DNA of 64,000 bases from Anseongella ginsenosidimutans. GTDB lineage: Bacteria; Bacteroidota; Bacteroidia; Sphingobacteriales; Sphingobacteriaceae. Position 1 is the first letter of the stretch. The number at the start of each line of letters is the position of its first letter. Of the stretch, positions 1 to 9,071 are shown one piece after another. The position numbers and the translations under genes were made by a program. Where the stretch lies: positions 1,178,001 through 1,242,000 of the forward strand of contig NZ_CP042432.1 of NCBI RefSeq assembly GCF_008033235.1, read 5' to 3'. The notes under the pieces are model-generated. The model was not told the origin of the DNA. It saw nothing but the letters and a program-made list of their open reading frames with translations, and did no database searches.

Positions 1-1
1 G

Positions 2-82
2 GTGGGCTGTTTGTTAAAATACGGTTGGGCACCTGCATTTTGGATAATTACCTGGAAACGATTGGCTGAAAAAGAAATTTAA
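2..82 (+). CDS. C-terminal end of a membrane protein (partial)
   Basis: Only the last 26 codons lie in the window, ending with TAA two bases before the GntR gene. The residues are hydrophobic and aromatic (a stretch with Trp-Ala-Pro-Ala-Phe-Trp-Ile-Ile) followed by a short basic tail, as at the end of a last membrane helix. The tight spacing suggests one transcript with the regulator and the ABC exporter downstream. The family cannot be named from so little, and the other frames also stay open for part of this stretch. Confidence 0.45.
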   Translation: MGCLLKYGWAPAFWIITWKRLAEKEI

Positions 83-84
83 TC

Positions 85-465
85 ATGCAGTTTTACGATA
101 ACGGGCAGGCGATTTACCTGCAGATAGCCGGGTATATGTGCGAGAAAGTCTTGCTGAAGACCTTTCAAGCCGGGGCGAAGATACCCAGTGTCCGTGAGCT
201 GGCGGTGCAGCTGGCGGTCAACCCTAATACGGTCATGCGTACTTACGATTTCCTGAAACAGCTTGGCATCATTTACGACAAAAGGGGGATCGGCTATTTT
301 GTGGCGGAGGATGCGGTAACGAAAGCTCGTTCATACATGAAGGAAGATTTTACCAGCCGCGAATTACCCTCCCTGCTCCGTGGAATGTACCTGCTCGGGC
401 TGGAACCCGAAGACCTTAAACCCAATTTTGACGCTTTTAAAAAACAGTATAATGAAGACAAGTGA
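85..465 (+). CDS. GntR family transcriptional regulator, YtrA-type
   Basis: A 126-residue protein with an N-terminal winged helix-turn-helix of the GntR family at about residues 8-78: the segments IPSVRELA and NPNTVMRTY are the usual DNA-binding helices, followed by a wing ending GIGYFV. The C-terminal part is only about 45 residues, too short for a ligand-binding FadR or UTRA domain. This is the mark of the YtrA subfamily, which normally controls neighbouring ABC exporters. The gene overlaps the next one by 14 nt and is two genes upstream of an ABC ATPase/permease pair, so local control of that exporter is a good inference. The effector is unknown. Confidence 0.9.
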   Translation: MQFYDNGQAIYLQIAGYMCEKVLLKTFQAGAKIPSVRELAVQLAVNPNTVMRTYDFLKQLGIIYDKRGIGYFVAEDAVTKARSYMKEDFTSRELPSLLRGMYLLGLEPEDLKPNFDAFKKQYNEDK

Positions 466-1294
466 TAAACTACTCAGTCTCGTGATAATCCTGATATTTG
501 CCATGCCCTTGTTAGCGGTATTTTCATTCCGGAAAAGTATGCGGGAAGGAAAGTATACCATTGAAAATATCGGCAACCAAATAGTAACCAGAGGAACATT
601 TCAACCCTATAAAACAATAAAGATAATTGCTCCGGTACCCGATGCACTGCAATGCTTTCTGTTTCCGGCCACTCCCGACAGCATGCGTTACGCTGCCGTC
701 AGGTACCATGCTACGCCTTACGATAGTATTAATGTATACAATGGCGGTGACACCTTGTATGTTCAATATATGAGTGGTCAAACGCAAGCTGAATACCCTG
801 ATGGCAGGAAAACAACTGCAGGTATTTCCTATAAGCAGTTGCGTGTGAACCTATATCTATCCTCCTTCGATGACATCGTGGTTGACGGAGGCACCGTAAC
901 AGCCGATTCATTGCGGCAGCCGGCAAAATTTAGCCTTGTGAATCTGGGGACGCTTCAACTGGGGAAACACGGGCGGCGGACGGTCCGTCGGGAACGTATA
1001 CAAGCCGGTACCGGGGAATATAAAATGGTCGGGATCGATTCTGTCTATAGCGGGGATTTTAACAAGCTGGATATTGAGGCCCAAAATGGCCGGCTTATCA
1101 TCGGCAGCGTGGCCTGGGTCCGGGATTTGAAACTCGACCTGCGGGGGAAGTCACGCCTGACCATCGACAGCGCAGCCCGGGTAGATCAGATTTCCGGGTC
1201 TATTTCCGCCAGTACATCCATCATTAATCCGCCTCCCGGAATAATGCCGAGATTAAGTCCATTGATTTCGAAAGAGGAACCGCTTCAACAATAA
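452..1294 (+). CDS. Exported beta-rich protein of the GntR/ABC operon (GIN-like)
   Basis: A 280-residue protein. The ATG at 452 is chosen over an open frame beginning at 380 because it gives a clean N-terminal hydrophobic segment (residues 6-24) behind Lys residues, a signal peptide or signal anchor. The rest is beta-rich with short repeated strands (FNKLDIEAQNGRLIIG, DLKLDLRGKSRLTI), resembling the DUF2807/GIN beta-helix proteins common in Bacteroidota, though the match is weak. It overlaps the GntR gene by 14 nt and lies 8 nt before the ABC ATPase, so it belongs to that operon. Its role is unknown; an envelope partner or sensor of the exporter is possible. The C-terminus is proline-rich. 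Confidence 0.75.
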   Translation: MKTSDKLLSLVIILIFAMPLLAVFSFRKSMREGKYTIENIGNQIVTRGTFQPYKTIKIIAPVPDALQCFLFPATPDSMRYAAVRYHATPYDSINVYNGGDTLYVQYMSGQTQAEYPDGRKTTAGISYKQLRVNLYLSSFDDIVVDGGTVTADSLRQPAKFSLVNLGTLQLGKHGRRTVRRERIQAGTGEYKMVGIDSVYSGDFNKLDIEAQNGRLIIGSVAWVRDLKLDLRGKSRLTIDSAARVDQISGSISASTSIINPPPGIMPRLSPLISKEEPLQQ

Positions 1295-1302
1295 CCGGGA
1301 CC

Positions 1303-2247
1303 ATGAATATTTCCAGCAAGCCTCCTTTTTTTATGGAAACATCTAACCTTAGCTACCGGTATTCAGCAAAAGGCCCTGCTGTTGTAGACAACCTGTCCCT
1401 GCAGGTCCCTGAAAAAAGTATCTACGGGTTTCTGGGACATAATGGCGCCGGTAAAACCACCACTATCCGCTTGCTTCTTGGCTTGTTGAATACGGTATAT
1501 CCTGTCAAATTGTTTGGCCAGGAACTGAAACAAAACGCACAGGGTATTCTTAGCCGGGTGGGGGCGCTGATCGAACATCCAAGCCTTTATGGAAACCTCA
1601 CCGCCGCCGAAAACATGCAGGTGATTTGCCGTTACCGCCGGCTGTCTTTCGGAGGCATCCCCGGCATACTGGAAACCGTAGGCCTTGGGAAGCACGCGAA
1701 CAGGAAAACGAAAGATTTTTCTACCGGGATGAAACAGCGTCTGGGCCTGGCCATTGCTCTGCTGGGCGACCCTGAGCTTATCATTCTTGATGAACCCACC
1801 AACGGATTAGACCCGCAGGGAATACTGGAAATGCGGGAACTGATCAAAAAACTAAACCAGGAGAAGGGCAAAACGATCTTCCTTTCCAGCCATTTGCTGG
1901 CCGAAGTGGAAAAAGTTTGTACCCACGTGGGGATCATCCGTCAGGGACGCATGCTTTTCCAGGGCTCCGTAACACAGTTGACGGAACTTTACAAAAGCAG
2001 TCAGGTACCGGTCCTTATAGAAACGGATGATAATGAAGGAACCAGGAAGTTATTGGAACAGCACGGTTTTGAATGCAGAATTGAAGGTCTGCAGCTTTTG
2101 ACATATTTATCGTCGCGTTCAGCTATCCCTGCCCTTATTGATCAGATCCGTAATAGCGGGATCGGTATTTACCAGATAAAGGCCGAAAGCAAAAACCTTG
2201 AGGAGCTTTTCTTTAGCCTTCACAATGATCCAAACAGCGGCACATGA
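1303..2247 (+). CDS. ABC transporter ATP-binding protein (ABC-2/BcrA type)
   Basis: A 314-residue nucleotide-binding subunit. Walker A GHNGAGKT is at residues 45-52, the signature STGMKQR at 140-146, Walker B LIILDEP at 159-165 and the switch histidine at His197 (LSSHLL). The C-terminal 90 residues form the regulatory extension seen in bacitracin-type exporters. It should energise the permease encoded next, whose start overlaps the stop of this gene by four bases (ATGA). An alternative start at 1333 would remove ten residues before the first strand. The substrate cannot be read from the sequence; drug, peptide or lipid export is typical of the family. Confidence 0.92.
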   Translation: MNISSKPPFFMETSNLSYRYSAKGPAVVDNLSLQVPEKSIYGFLGHNGAGKTTTIRLLLGLLNTVYPVKLFGQELKQNAQGILSRVGALIEHPSLYGNLTAAENMQVICRYRRLSFGGIPGILETVGLGKHANRKTKDFSTGMKQRLGLAIALLGDPELIILDEPTNGLDPQGILEMRELIKKLNQEKGKTIFLSSHLLAEVEKVCTHVGIIRQGRMLFQGSVTQLTELYKSSQVPVLIETDDNEGTRKLLEQHGFECRIEGLQLLTYLSSRSAIPALIDQIRNSGIGIYQIKAESKNLEELFFSLHNDPNSGT

Positions 2248-3020
2248 GTACATCAACTTCACATTTCGGCAACGCCCTCCGGGCCGAAGCCCTTAAAAGC
2301 AAACGAAGTTTCGCGCTTTGGCTAACGGCCGGATGCTCCCTCTTCATTCCGTTGATATGGATGCTGGCCCTGCTATTCAAAAGCGAAAACCTGCTGCCCA
2401 ACGTAAGCCCCTCTCCCTGGGACTACCTGTTCAGGCAAGCCTACCAGAATTCGACCCTGCTGCTACCTTTTTTTATCGTACTGATCGTCAACCTCATCGT
2501 TCATATCGAACATCGCGCCGATGCCTGGAAGCAATTATATGTTCAACCGGTCTCCCGGGCACATATTTACTTCTCCAAATTGCTTTTCATCCTTCTCCTG
2601 ACGGCCGCATCGCACCTGCTCTTCATGGCCGGCATTTTCCTGGCGGGGATTTTAAGCGGGCTAATCGTCGGGGAATATAATTTCCTTACCTCCGCACCTG
2701 ATTTTCAAGTTTATTTTGGCCTGCTTTTCAGGTCCTTTATCGCGATAATGGGCATTGCTGCGCTGCAATATTCCTTATCCTATCATATAAAAAATTTCAG
2801 TATTCCCTTTGGAATAGGGCTGGCCGGGGTGATTTTGTCTGTAATGGCCATTCGGGCCGAAGAAATTATTTACCTCCCCTATTCCTATCCCATGCTAAGC
2901 CTGTTCAGGTATGAGAAAGCCGCGGGTCCGTTGCTGGCTGACGTGCATTACTACAGTTTGGCCTGGTTCCTGGCATTTGCGGCGGCCGGCTTTATAATTG
3001 CAAGGAAAAGAACAGTTTAG
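2244..3020 (+). CDS. ABC-2 type transporter permease
   Basis: A 258-residue membrane protein with about six hydrophobic segments (near residues 25-45, 70-90, 110-140, 160-180, 190-210 and 235-255). It has the pattern of ABC-2 permeases of the lantibiotic/bacitracin immunity group, with Lys and Arg near the N-terminus. Translation is coupled to the ATPase gene through an ATGA overlap, so the two form one exporter. It is the last gene of the GntR operon, and 69 nt separate it from the S41 peptidase gene. The substrate is unknown. Confidence 0.85.
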   Translation: MSTSTSHFGNALRAEALKSKRSFALWLTAGCSLFIPLIWMLALLFKSENLLPNVSPSPWDYLFRQAYQNSTLLLPFFIVLIVNLIVHIEHRADAWKQLYVQPVSRAHIYFSKLLFILLLTAASHLLFMAGIFLAGILSGLIVGEYNFLTSAPDFQVYFGLLFRSFIAIMGIAALQYSLSYHIKNFSIPFGIGLAGVILSVMAIRAEEIIYLPYSYPMLSLFRYEKAAGPLLADVHYYSLAWFLAFAAAGFIIARKRTV

Positions 3021-3089
3021 CCCTGCCTTTTTTAGAGAAATCGCTTGAAGATGATATCTTTATTTGATCAACCATTAAACCTGATACTA

Positions 3090-5360
3090 ATGAAACGATT
3101 TTTCCTCTTCCTATTAGTGAATTTTTTCAATCTTGCAGTCTTTGCACAAACCCCCCGGCAAATCGGGAACATAACAACTTTTGCCAAGCTATATGGTTAT
3201 GTCAGGTATTTCCATCCCAGTGATGAGGCGGCGGCAACAGATTGGGAAGGCTTTGCCGTTTATGGCGCTGAGCAGGTAGAAAACGCCTCCAATGCCACGG
3301 ATCTTAAAAAAAAGCTCGCAAAATTATTCCTTCCAATCGCTCCTTCGATAAGGATTTACATGGCGGGTGAGGACGTACGTTTCGACAAAGCGGAAATTAC
3401 ACCTCCTGACACGGCCGGATACAAAGCCATAAGCTGGCAACATCTCGGTATAGGGTTCGGTGACGAAAGAAGTATTTATAAAAGCAGTCGCATTAACAGG
3501 TTAACGATATCCAAAAGTAACCGTGCTACATTCGGGAATGCGGGTGAGATGATCGAAGTGAGCAGTTACCAGGGAAAGGAATTTATTCTTAAAGCAAGAG
3601 TCAAGGTTGTTAAGGGGCCGGGAACCGGGCATCTTTGGGCTCGTGTCGATACTGACCAGGGTACGGGCTTCTTTGATAACATGATGGACAGACCCGTGAT
3701 AAATGGTAAAGAGTGGGCTACATACGAAATCAAGGGAAAGATTGATACGAATGCCTCAAAACTGGCCTTTGGCGCTTTCCTGCTGGGAACGGGGAATGTG
3801 CTGGTTGACGATCTAACGCTACTGATAAAAGAAGGAGAAACCTGGGCCACCCACTATTCTAACAAGTATCCTAAAAATGAAGAAAAGAACCTTGAGAAGA
3901 TAAATGAAGCGCAGCCGGGCTATCATTTCAGTATTAATGAAGACGCGGAGGATAGCAATTTCTACCTGTCTATAAGTGACAGCCCTGCTCGTGCCAGAAA
4001 TGGCGATTCCGCAAGGCTGTTTGAACAGCATTGCCAGGTTGGAGAATATATCAGTAAGGAAATTGGATCAGGACTTCAATGCCTTGTCCCGCTGACCCTG
4101 TATGGGACAGAAAAATCGACTTATCCTGTTGCGGATAAGGACGGTTTGGAAAAACTAAGAAATAATTTGTCCTCAATTGTCACTGCTTCCCTGAGCGGGG
4201 ACAGCCTGTATACCCGCCTGGCTGATCTAGTGATCACCTGGAATATCTTCCAGCATTTTTACCCTTATTTCGAGGAAGCGCAAACCGATTGGGAAAATGA
4301 TTTGAGGATCGCGGTTAAAAGCGCCTATACGGACAAGACAGATTACGATTTCCTGAAGACGTTGCAAAAGTTCACCGCAAAGCTAAAAGACGGGCATGTA
4401 AGGGTTTCTTCGCCGGCCAGCATCCGCGAAAGATTCATGCCTCCTGTTGAGTGGGAATGGGTAGAAAACAAGTTGATAATTACCGGAATTCTGCAGGATT
4501 CCCTTCCATTGCAAGCAGGAGATATTGTGACGGCCATCAACGGGAGTTCCCCGGAAGCCTATTTTGAAGAAATTCAGCAATATATTTCCGCTGCCACCAA
4601 GGGATGGCTGGACAGCAGGGCGCAAGTCAGTTCCCTTGCCGGGATCGAAAATTCCACCTTAAACTTAAAAATCACTAAAGCCAACGGATCAATGGAGGAT
4701 GTTGGCCTTTTGCGCAGCCTTTCCGTTAGGGGATACTACGCTGCGCGCTCCGAAGAAACCGTTAGCCGGGAGATCTCGCAAGGGCTTTATTACCTCAATA
4801 TTGACGCGGCTTCTGATGACGATATAAAAGAACTGATGCCGAAGCTAAAAGACGCTGACGGGATTATTTGTGACCTGCGTGGGTACCCCAAAAGCAGCCC
4901 TGAACTAATCGCTCACCTGCTTTCCGAAAAGGACACTTCGTCCATGTGGATGCGGGTTCCCAGGATTATCTATCCCGATCAGGAAAAAATAGCCGGCTAT
5001 AAGCATTTCGGTTGGGAAATGGCTCCCAAGAAGCCCCATTTAGATGCCCGGATCGTTTTTATCACAGATGGAAGCGCCATCAGTTATGCAGAGAGCTACA
5101 TGAGCTTTATTGAACATTATAAACTGGCCACCATTGTGGGGCAGCCAACTGCCGGCACCAACGGGAATATCAATCCCTTCCGGCTTCCTGGCGGTTACCA
5201 TATTTCATGGACCGGGATGAAAGTATTCAAGCACGATGGCTCCCGGCATCACGGGGTGGGAATTATTCCTGACGTGTACGTTGAAAAAACAATCGCGGGC
5301 GTACGCGAAGGCCGGGATGAATTTCTTGAAAAGGCAATAGAAATCGCCAAAGGAAAATGA
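3090..5360 (+). CDS. S41 family peptidase, secreted
   Basis: A 756-residue exported protein. The start at 3090 is preferred to 3045 because it begins directly with a typical signal peptide (MKRFFLFLLV..., ending near an AQ cleavage site at residue 20). About 370 residues without a recognised fold come first, then a second helical segment with the sequence NIFQHFYPYF, a PDZ-like region (LQAGDIVTAING) and the tricorn/C-terminal-processing core. The likely nucleophile is the Ser of DGSAISYAES, near residue 665, followed by the GQPTAGTNGN loop. It probably cleaves peptides in the periplasm or at the cell surface. The gene stands alone between the ABC operon and the epimerase gene, with no clear promoter match. 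Confidence 0.9.
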   Translation: MKRFFLFLLVNFFNLAVFAQTPRQIGNITTFAKLYGYVRYFHPSDEAAATDWEGFAVYGAEQVENASNATDLKKKLAKLFLPIAPSIRIYMAGEDVRFDKAEITPPDTAGYKAISWQHLGIGFGDERSIYKSSRINRLTISKSNRATFGNAGEMIEVSSYQGKEFILKARVKVVKGPGTGHLWARVDTDQGTGFFDNMMDRPVINGKEWATYEIKGKIDTNASKLAFGAFLLGTGNVLVDDLTLLIKEGETWATHYSNKYPKNEEKNLEKINEAQPGYHFSINEDAEDSNFYLSISDSPARARNGDSARLFEQHCQVGEYISKEIGSGLQCLVPLTLYGTEKSTYPVADKDGLEKLRNNLSSIVTASLSGDSLYTRLADLVITWNIFQHFYPYFEEAQTDWENDLRIAVKSAYTDKTDYDFLKTLQKFTAKLKDGHVRVSSPASIRERFMPPVEWEWVENKLIITGILQDSLPLQAGDIVTAINGSSPEAYFEEIQQYISAATKGWLDSRAQVSSLAGIENSTLNLKITKANGSMEDVGLLRSLSVRGYYAARSEETVSREISQGLYYLNIDAASDDDIKELMPKLKDADGIICDLRGYPKSSPELIAHLLSEKDTSSMWMRVPRIIYPDQEKIAGYKHFGWEMAPKKPHLDARIVFITDGSAISYAESYMSFIEHYKLATIVGQPTAGTNGNINPFRLPGGYHISWTGMKVFKHDGSRHHGVGIIPDVYVEKTIAGVREGRDEFLEKAIEIAKGK

Positions 5361-5425
5361 TCCGGTAAATTTTTTCATACTTTTTATTTCTTCCGTTCGG
5401 ACAAAAATTAAAAACGCGAATTCGC

Positions 5426-5433
5426 TATCTTCG
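5426..5433 (+). promoter_or_regulatory. Possible Bacteroidota -7 element before the epimerase
   Basis: The octamer TATCTTCG matches the Bacteroidota consensus TAnnTTTG in seven of eight positions and ends six bases before the ATG at 5439. That position would give an almost leaderless mRNA. No TTG is found at the proper distance upstream, so this is only a weak candidate. Confidence 0.25.
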
Positions 5434-5438
5434 GGATA

Positions 5439-6482
5439 ATGAAACTTAATTTCCGTCCTTTTAACCTGCAGCTCAGGCACGCCTTCGGCATTTCCGGCCA
5501 TACCCGTACTTCAACTCCCCTGGTGCTAACGCAGATTGAACATGAGGACCATACCGGTTTCGGGGAAGCCTCCATGCCGCCTTACCTGGGGGAAAGCCAG
5601 GAAACAGCGCGGCAGTTCCTTAAAAAGGTAGATCTGGCCCGATTTAGTGCGCCGCAAACCCTGGAAGATGTTTCGCCCATTATGCAATACCTGGACGCTC
5701 TTGCGCCCGGAAATACGGCGGCGAAGGCGGCCGTAGATATTGCCCTGCATGACCTGCTGGGAAAGATCAAGGACGAACCCTGTTACCGGCTATTCGGGGT
5801 AAACCCTGCGGCCATGCCGGCCACTTCTTTTACCATTGGGATTGATACTGCGGAGATGCTGCGCAAAAAAGTGAAGGAAGCGGAAGCTTTCCGGGTCATC
5901 AAGGTAAAGCTGGGGAGTGATCACGATAAGGAGACTATTGAGGTGATCCGCTCGGAAACGGCTGTCCCCCTGAGCGTGGATGCGAACCAGGGCTGGAAAA
6001 ACAGGGAGGAGGCGCTGGAGATGATCCATTGGCTGAGCGAACGAAAAGTCCTCTTTATAGAGCAGCCCATGCCGAAGGAAGATACGGAGGGAAATGCCTG
6101 GCTCAGGGAAAATAGTCCCCTTCCTGTAATCGCTGACGAAGCCTGTCAGCGCCTGGCTGATGTGGAAAAGGCGGCGGGAATATATGACGGGATCAATATT
6201 AAGCTAATGAAATGCACGGGATTGAACGAAGCCGCGAAAATGATCAAACGGGCGCGCGAGCTGGACCTGAAAATACTGATCGGCTGTATGACTGAAACAT
6301 CCTGCGCGGTAATGGCAGCGGCCGCACTTGCTCCTTTATGCGACTGGGCGGACCTGGACGGCCCCTGGCTCGTTGCCAATGATCCCTGGCGTACACCAGC
6401 GCTTCAGGACGGCTCTATCCGGCTGGAAAACCAACCCGGCCTGGGCATCATAACTTGCGACCGCGATCGCAAAAAATCATAA
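5439..6482 (+). CDS. Dipeptide (L-Ala-D/L-Glu type) epimerase
   Basis: A 347-residue enolase-superfamily enzyme of the muconate-lactonising group. The KxK base motif is Lys155-Val-Lys157, the metal ligands are Asp181 (SVDANQ), Glu208 (FIEQP) and Asp233 (IADEA), and the second base is Lys255 (INIKLMK). The GCMTETS motif and the late DLDGPWL segment are typical of dipeptide epimerases, which interconvert L-Ala-D-Glu and L-Ala-L-Glu during reuse of murein peptides. The real dipeptide preference cannot be read from the sequence. A role in peptidoglycan recycling together with the secreted peptidase upstream is possible but unproven. Confidence 0.9.
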   Translation: MKLNFRPFNLQLRHAFGISGHTRTSTPLVLTQIEHEDHTGFGEASMPPYLGESQETARQFLKKVDLARFSAPQTLEDVSPIMQYLDALAPGNTAAKAAVDIALHDLLGKIKDEPCYRLFGVNPAAMPATSFTIGIDTAEMLRKKVKEAEAFRVIKVKLGSDHDKETIEVIRSETAVPLSVDANQGWKNREEALEMIHWLSERKVLFIEQPMPKEDTEGNAWLRENSPLPVIADEACQRLADVEKAAGIYDGINIKLMKCTGLNEAAKMIKRARELDLKILIGCMTETSCAVMAAAALAPLCDWADLDGPWLVANDPWRTPALQDGSIRLENQPGLGIITCDRDRKKS

Positions 6483-6540
6483 CAGGCGTTTATGCAGAAC
6501 GACTGAAAGCGGTATACTACCGGCAATGGAAGCGGGGGAA

Positions 6541-6732
6541 CTATTTTTCTTCTTTCTGCATCCGCCGTACTTTCCTTATATAGACGATCTTCAGTACGAC
6601 GAACATAATAAAGCCCAGGAAGGCAGCAATTAGCTGGGCCGCATTACCGGTATCATAGACTTTCATCAACAGGATAAAGGAAAGAAAGAGCATCACATTG
6701 ATGCCGACATTTGTGATCAGCTTTTTGGTCAT
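6541..6732 (-). CDS. Small two-helix membrane protein
   Basis: A 63-residue protein with two hydrophobic helices (about residues 8-24 and 33-51) joined by a short loop, and a basic C-terminal tail (RKVRRMQKEEK). It begins seven bases after the stop of the rhodanese gene and is very probably cotranscribed with it. No family is recognised. The hydrophobic-basic pattern and the tight spacing argue for a real gene. Confidence 0.65.
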   Translation of the reverse strand: MTKKLITNVGINVMLFLSFILLMKVYDTGNAAQLIAAFLGFIMFVVLKIVYIRKVRRMQKEEK

Positions 6733-6739
6733 GGGCCTT

Positions 6740-7057
6740 TCAGCTTACATGCATGTCAGGGTCAATTTCATCCGCCCAGGCCTTGATGCCGCCCTGCAGG
6801 TTGTACAGGTTGTCGAACTGATGCTGTTGTTCCAGTTGCTGGATAGCGGCTGCGCTGCGCTTGCCGCTCCGGCAATGGATGATTACCGGCTTATCGCGGG
6901 AGATCTTGTCCGTTTCCAGCATAACGTTCCCCAGCGGGATCAGCTCGCCTCCCAGGTTGGCTTCTTCGTATTCAAAATCTTCCCTTACGTCGATCAACTG
7001 GAAATCTTCTCCGTTGTCGATCTTCTGTTTTAATTCCTCTACGGTTATCTCTTTCAT
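6740..7057 (-). CDS. Rhodanese-like domain protein
   Basis: A single-domain rhodanese of 105 residues. The active loop HCRSGKRS carries the catalytic Cys of the CxxGxR signature, and LIDVREDFEYEEANLGG is the usual N-terminal strand and CH2A region. Such proteins move sulfane sulfur or reduce thiosulfate and polysulfide in the cytoplasm. The ATG at 7057 is chosen over one at 7093 because the shorter form starts at the conserved first strand (MKEITVEEL) and because a promoter-like octamer lies at 7091-7098, where the longer form would begin. It is followed by a small membrane protein gene in the same operon. Confidence 0.9.
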   Translation of the reverse strand: MKEITVEELKQKIDNGEDFQLIDVREDFEYEEANLGGELIPLGNVMLETDKISRDKPVIIHCRSGKRSAAAIQQLEQQHQFDNLYNLQGGIKAWADEIDPDMHVS

Positions 7058-7090
7058 ATTGATTGACTTGCCGTGAAAATTGACTCTGGT

Positions 7091-7098
7091 CAAAAATA
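7091..7098 (-). promoter_or_regulatory. Candidate -7 element for the rhodanese operon
   Basis: Read on the minus strand the octamer is TATTTTTG, an exact match to TAnnTTTG. It lies 33 nt upstream of the ATG at 7057. No TTG sits 17-23 nt further upstream, so the -33 part is missing or degenerate. Confidence 0.4.
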
Positions 7099-7247
7099 CA
7101 AAAATTAAGTATCATCCTCCTCATCGGAAAGTGATCGCCCGGAATTTTTGCCAGGTATGACTCCGGGCCGCCGTGGCAGAATCCCCGCCCGTGCAAGCCG
7201 GGGCCGCCGCCGGATACCGGTAATGCTAGCAGGCGCCGGTAAACCTC

Positions 7248-9047
7248 TTATTTGATAAGGCCGGTCTTCTGCATCAGGAAGGTTGCATTCTTATTGCGTG
7301 CAATGCCTTTCCTCAGCGTGTAATCAAAATGAAGCTCATTTTTTTCCAGCGTGCTTTCGAAGCAGTAGTTGCTTACCCGGGCAGGATGCTTTTCTTCCAG
7401 CTTTCCCAGGTCAAGGTCATGAGTGGCGATAATACAGAGGCAATCATGATGAATGAATTCTTCTACCAGGCCCGTGGAGCCGTAAAGCTTGTCCGCGGAA
7501 TTAGTGCCTTTCAATATCTCATCGAGCAGGATGAAGAGTTTTTTGCCAGCCCGCAGCTGGTCCATGACCATCGACAGCCGCTTTAGTTCGGCATAAAAAT
7601 AAGAAGTATCTTCACTCAGGGAATCGCTTACCCGCATGCTGGTATAAATGCCCGCAAGACAGCAGTTGAATTTCCGGGCAAATACCGGCGCGCCTGCGCA
7701 GGCAAGCACCAGGTTCACGCCAATACTTCGCAGAAAAGTGCTTTTCCCGGACATATTTGCTCCTGTCAGGATCACCACTTTTTTGTCCTGGCCAGGGCTG
7801 AAATCGTTGGGAACACAATCATGTCCGGCAATGAGCGGGTGCCCCAGTTCCTCCGCCTCAAAGAAGGATTTCTCATGGAACTGCGGATAACAATACGAGG
7901 GATGATTGAAAGCGAAATTGGCAAAAGAGTTGAGTTCGTCACAACGAAAAATAGTATCTAACCAATGGGGCATACGCTCGCGGTATCTCAGGCGCCAGCT
8001 GTCAAGGGCAATGACGCAATGAATATCCGAGAGGAAAAAACCGTTCAATACTGCCCCGATCATCAGATTCAGCCGCTGATCAAAAAAGTTTAGGAGCTTC
8101 GTTAGTCGCCGGATGGCTTCAAAGGCTTCCAGTCCCTCCTGCCGGAGCGATTTCAGCGTTTGGTTACTGAACTCCTGCTTTCCCATATGTTCCAGCAAGA
8201 AACTGAATTTCTCCAGCAACAGGTGCTTTCGGCTCAAAACAGCATGGATACGGTTAACCTGCTTCAGGAACAAGCCGGTAACAGCCAGGTTGAAGAGGAC
8301 CATCAGTACCCAGTAGGTATGGGCCAGCTGCCCGGCAAGGGCCAGGATGAAAAGAAGCAGGGCTATCGCAGGCAATACATACCGCATAATGCGCAGAAAG
8401 GGAGTATTAAGAGAACTTCGGGAAGCGGAAAGCCAGTCATAAAGCTGCCGGGTTTCCTGCTGCGTCTCGTTGAAACCCTGACCCTTTGCCATGAAATGCT
8501 GACGGAAATCGATCAGCGGCGCCAGCTCGGCAATTGCTTCCTGGCGTTCGCGGATAACCGGAATGCCGGAAGGAACAGACGTAAGCGTCCCTGCCAGCAA
8601 CGCTTCTCCCGAAAGACAGGCGGTGCGGTTTACCAGCTGGAAAATGGAGTTTTTCCCGAAAATATCCAGGTCATATGTATAAGGGTGTGCAGCGTTCGCA
8701 TAAGCATTTCCTTCCGGAAAGACATCCCGCTGCCCGTTCAGGGCTGCTGCTTCCTTTTCATTGATGATTTTCAGCCGCCCGAAGTACCCCTGCTGCTGCC
8801 GGTACCTTGCATGGCGGCGAACCAGGAAAGCGAAAAGAATAATGCCTGTAAATGTCACGAACAGCCATAACCAGTGCGGATCAGCTATTGCCTGCCAGCC
8901 CGCAGCAAGCACGACAATGGCGGTTAGCAGTCGGAGGGCAGCATACCAACGGGCTTTTTTTCCAAAGTTAAATTCCTCTCCGGCGAACTTTTCCCCGCGG
9001 GATTGGTAAACAGAACTGCTTGATTCCGGCTTGCGTGACTCCTGCAT
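7248..9047 (-). CDS. Membrane-anchored MutS-like ATPase
   Basis: A 599-residue protein with the MutS C-terminal ATPase domain: Walker A GANMSGKST is near residue 430, then a Walker B ending ILLDEILKGTNS and the ATHD motif. The DNA-mismatch recognition domain of true MutS is absent. Instead there are two pairs of hydrophobic helices, at about residues 37-78 and 218-262, so the protein is probably anchored in the membrane. Proteins of this build are common in Bacteroidota and are often labelled DNA mismatch repair protein, but there is no evidence here for mismatch repair. The gene begins 25 bases after argH and may be read from the arginine operon. Confidence 0.85.
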   Translation of the reverse strand: MQESRKPESSSSVYQSRGEKFAGEEFNFGKKARWYAALRLLTAIVVLAAGWQAIADPHWLWLFVTFTGIILFAFLVRRHARYRQQQGYFGRLKIINEKEAAALNGQRDVFPEGNAYANAAHPYTYDLDIFGKNSIFQLVNRTACLSGEALLAGTLTSVPSGIPVIRERQEAIAELAPLIDFRQHFMAKGQGFNETQQETRQLYDWLSASRSSLNTPFLRIMRYVLPAIALLLFILALAGQLAHTYWVLMVLFNLAVTGLFLKQVNRIHAVLSRKHLLLEKFSFLLEHMGKQEFSNQTLKSLRQEGLEAFEAIRRLTKLLNFFDQRLNLMIGAVLNGFFLSDIHCVIALDSWRLRYRERMPHWLDTIFRCDELNSFANFAFNHPSYCYPQFHEKSFFEAEELGHPLIAGHDCVPNDFSPGQDKKVVILTGANMSGKSTFLRSIGVNLVLACAGAPVFARKFNCCLAGIYTSMRVSDSLSEDTSYFYAELKRLSMVMDQLRAGKKLFILLDEILKGTNSADKLYGSTGLVEEFIHHDCLCIIATHDLDLGKLEEKHPARVSNYCFESTLEKNELHFDYTLRKGIARNKNATFLMQKTGLIK

Positions 9048-9071
9048 AGCTTATTGAACAGAACGTAGAAG

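Noticed and set aside
7094-7247. Possible small gene between the rhodanese and MutS-like genes
   Set aside because: The only frame here is an upstream extension of the rhodanese gene and runs through its promoter.
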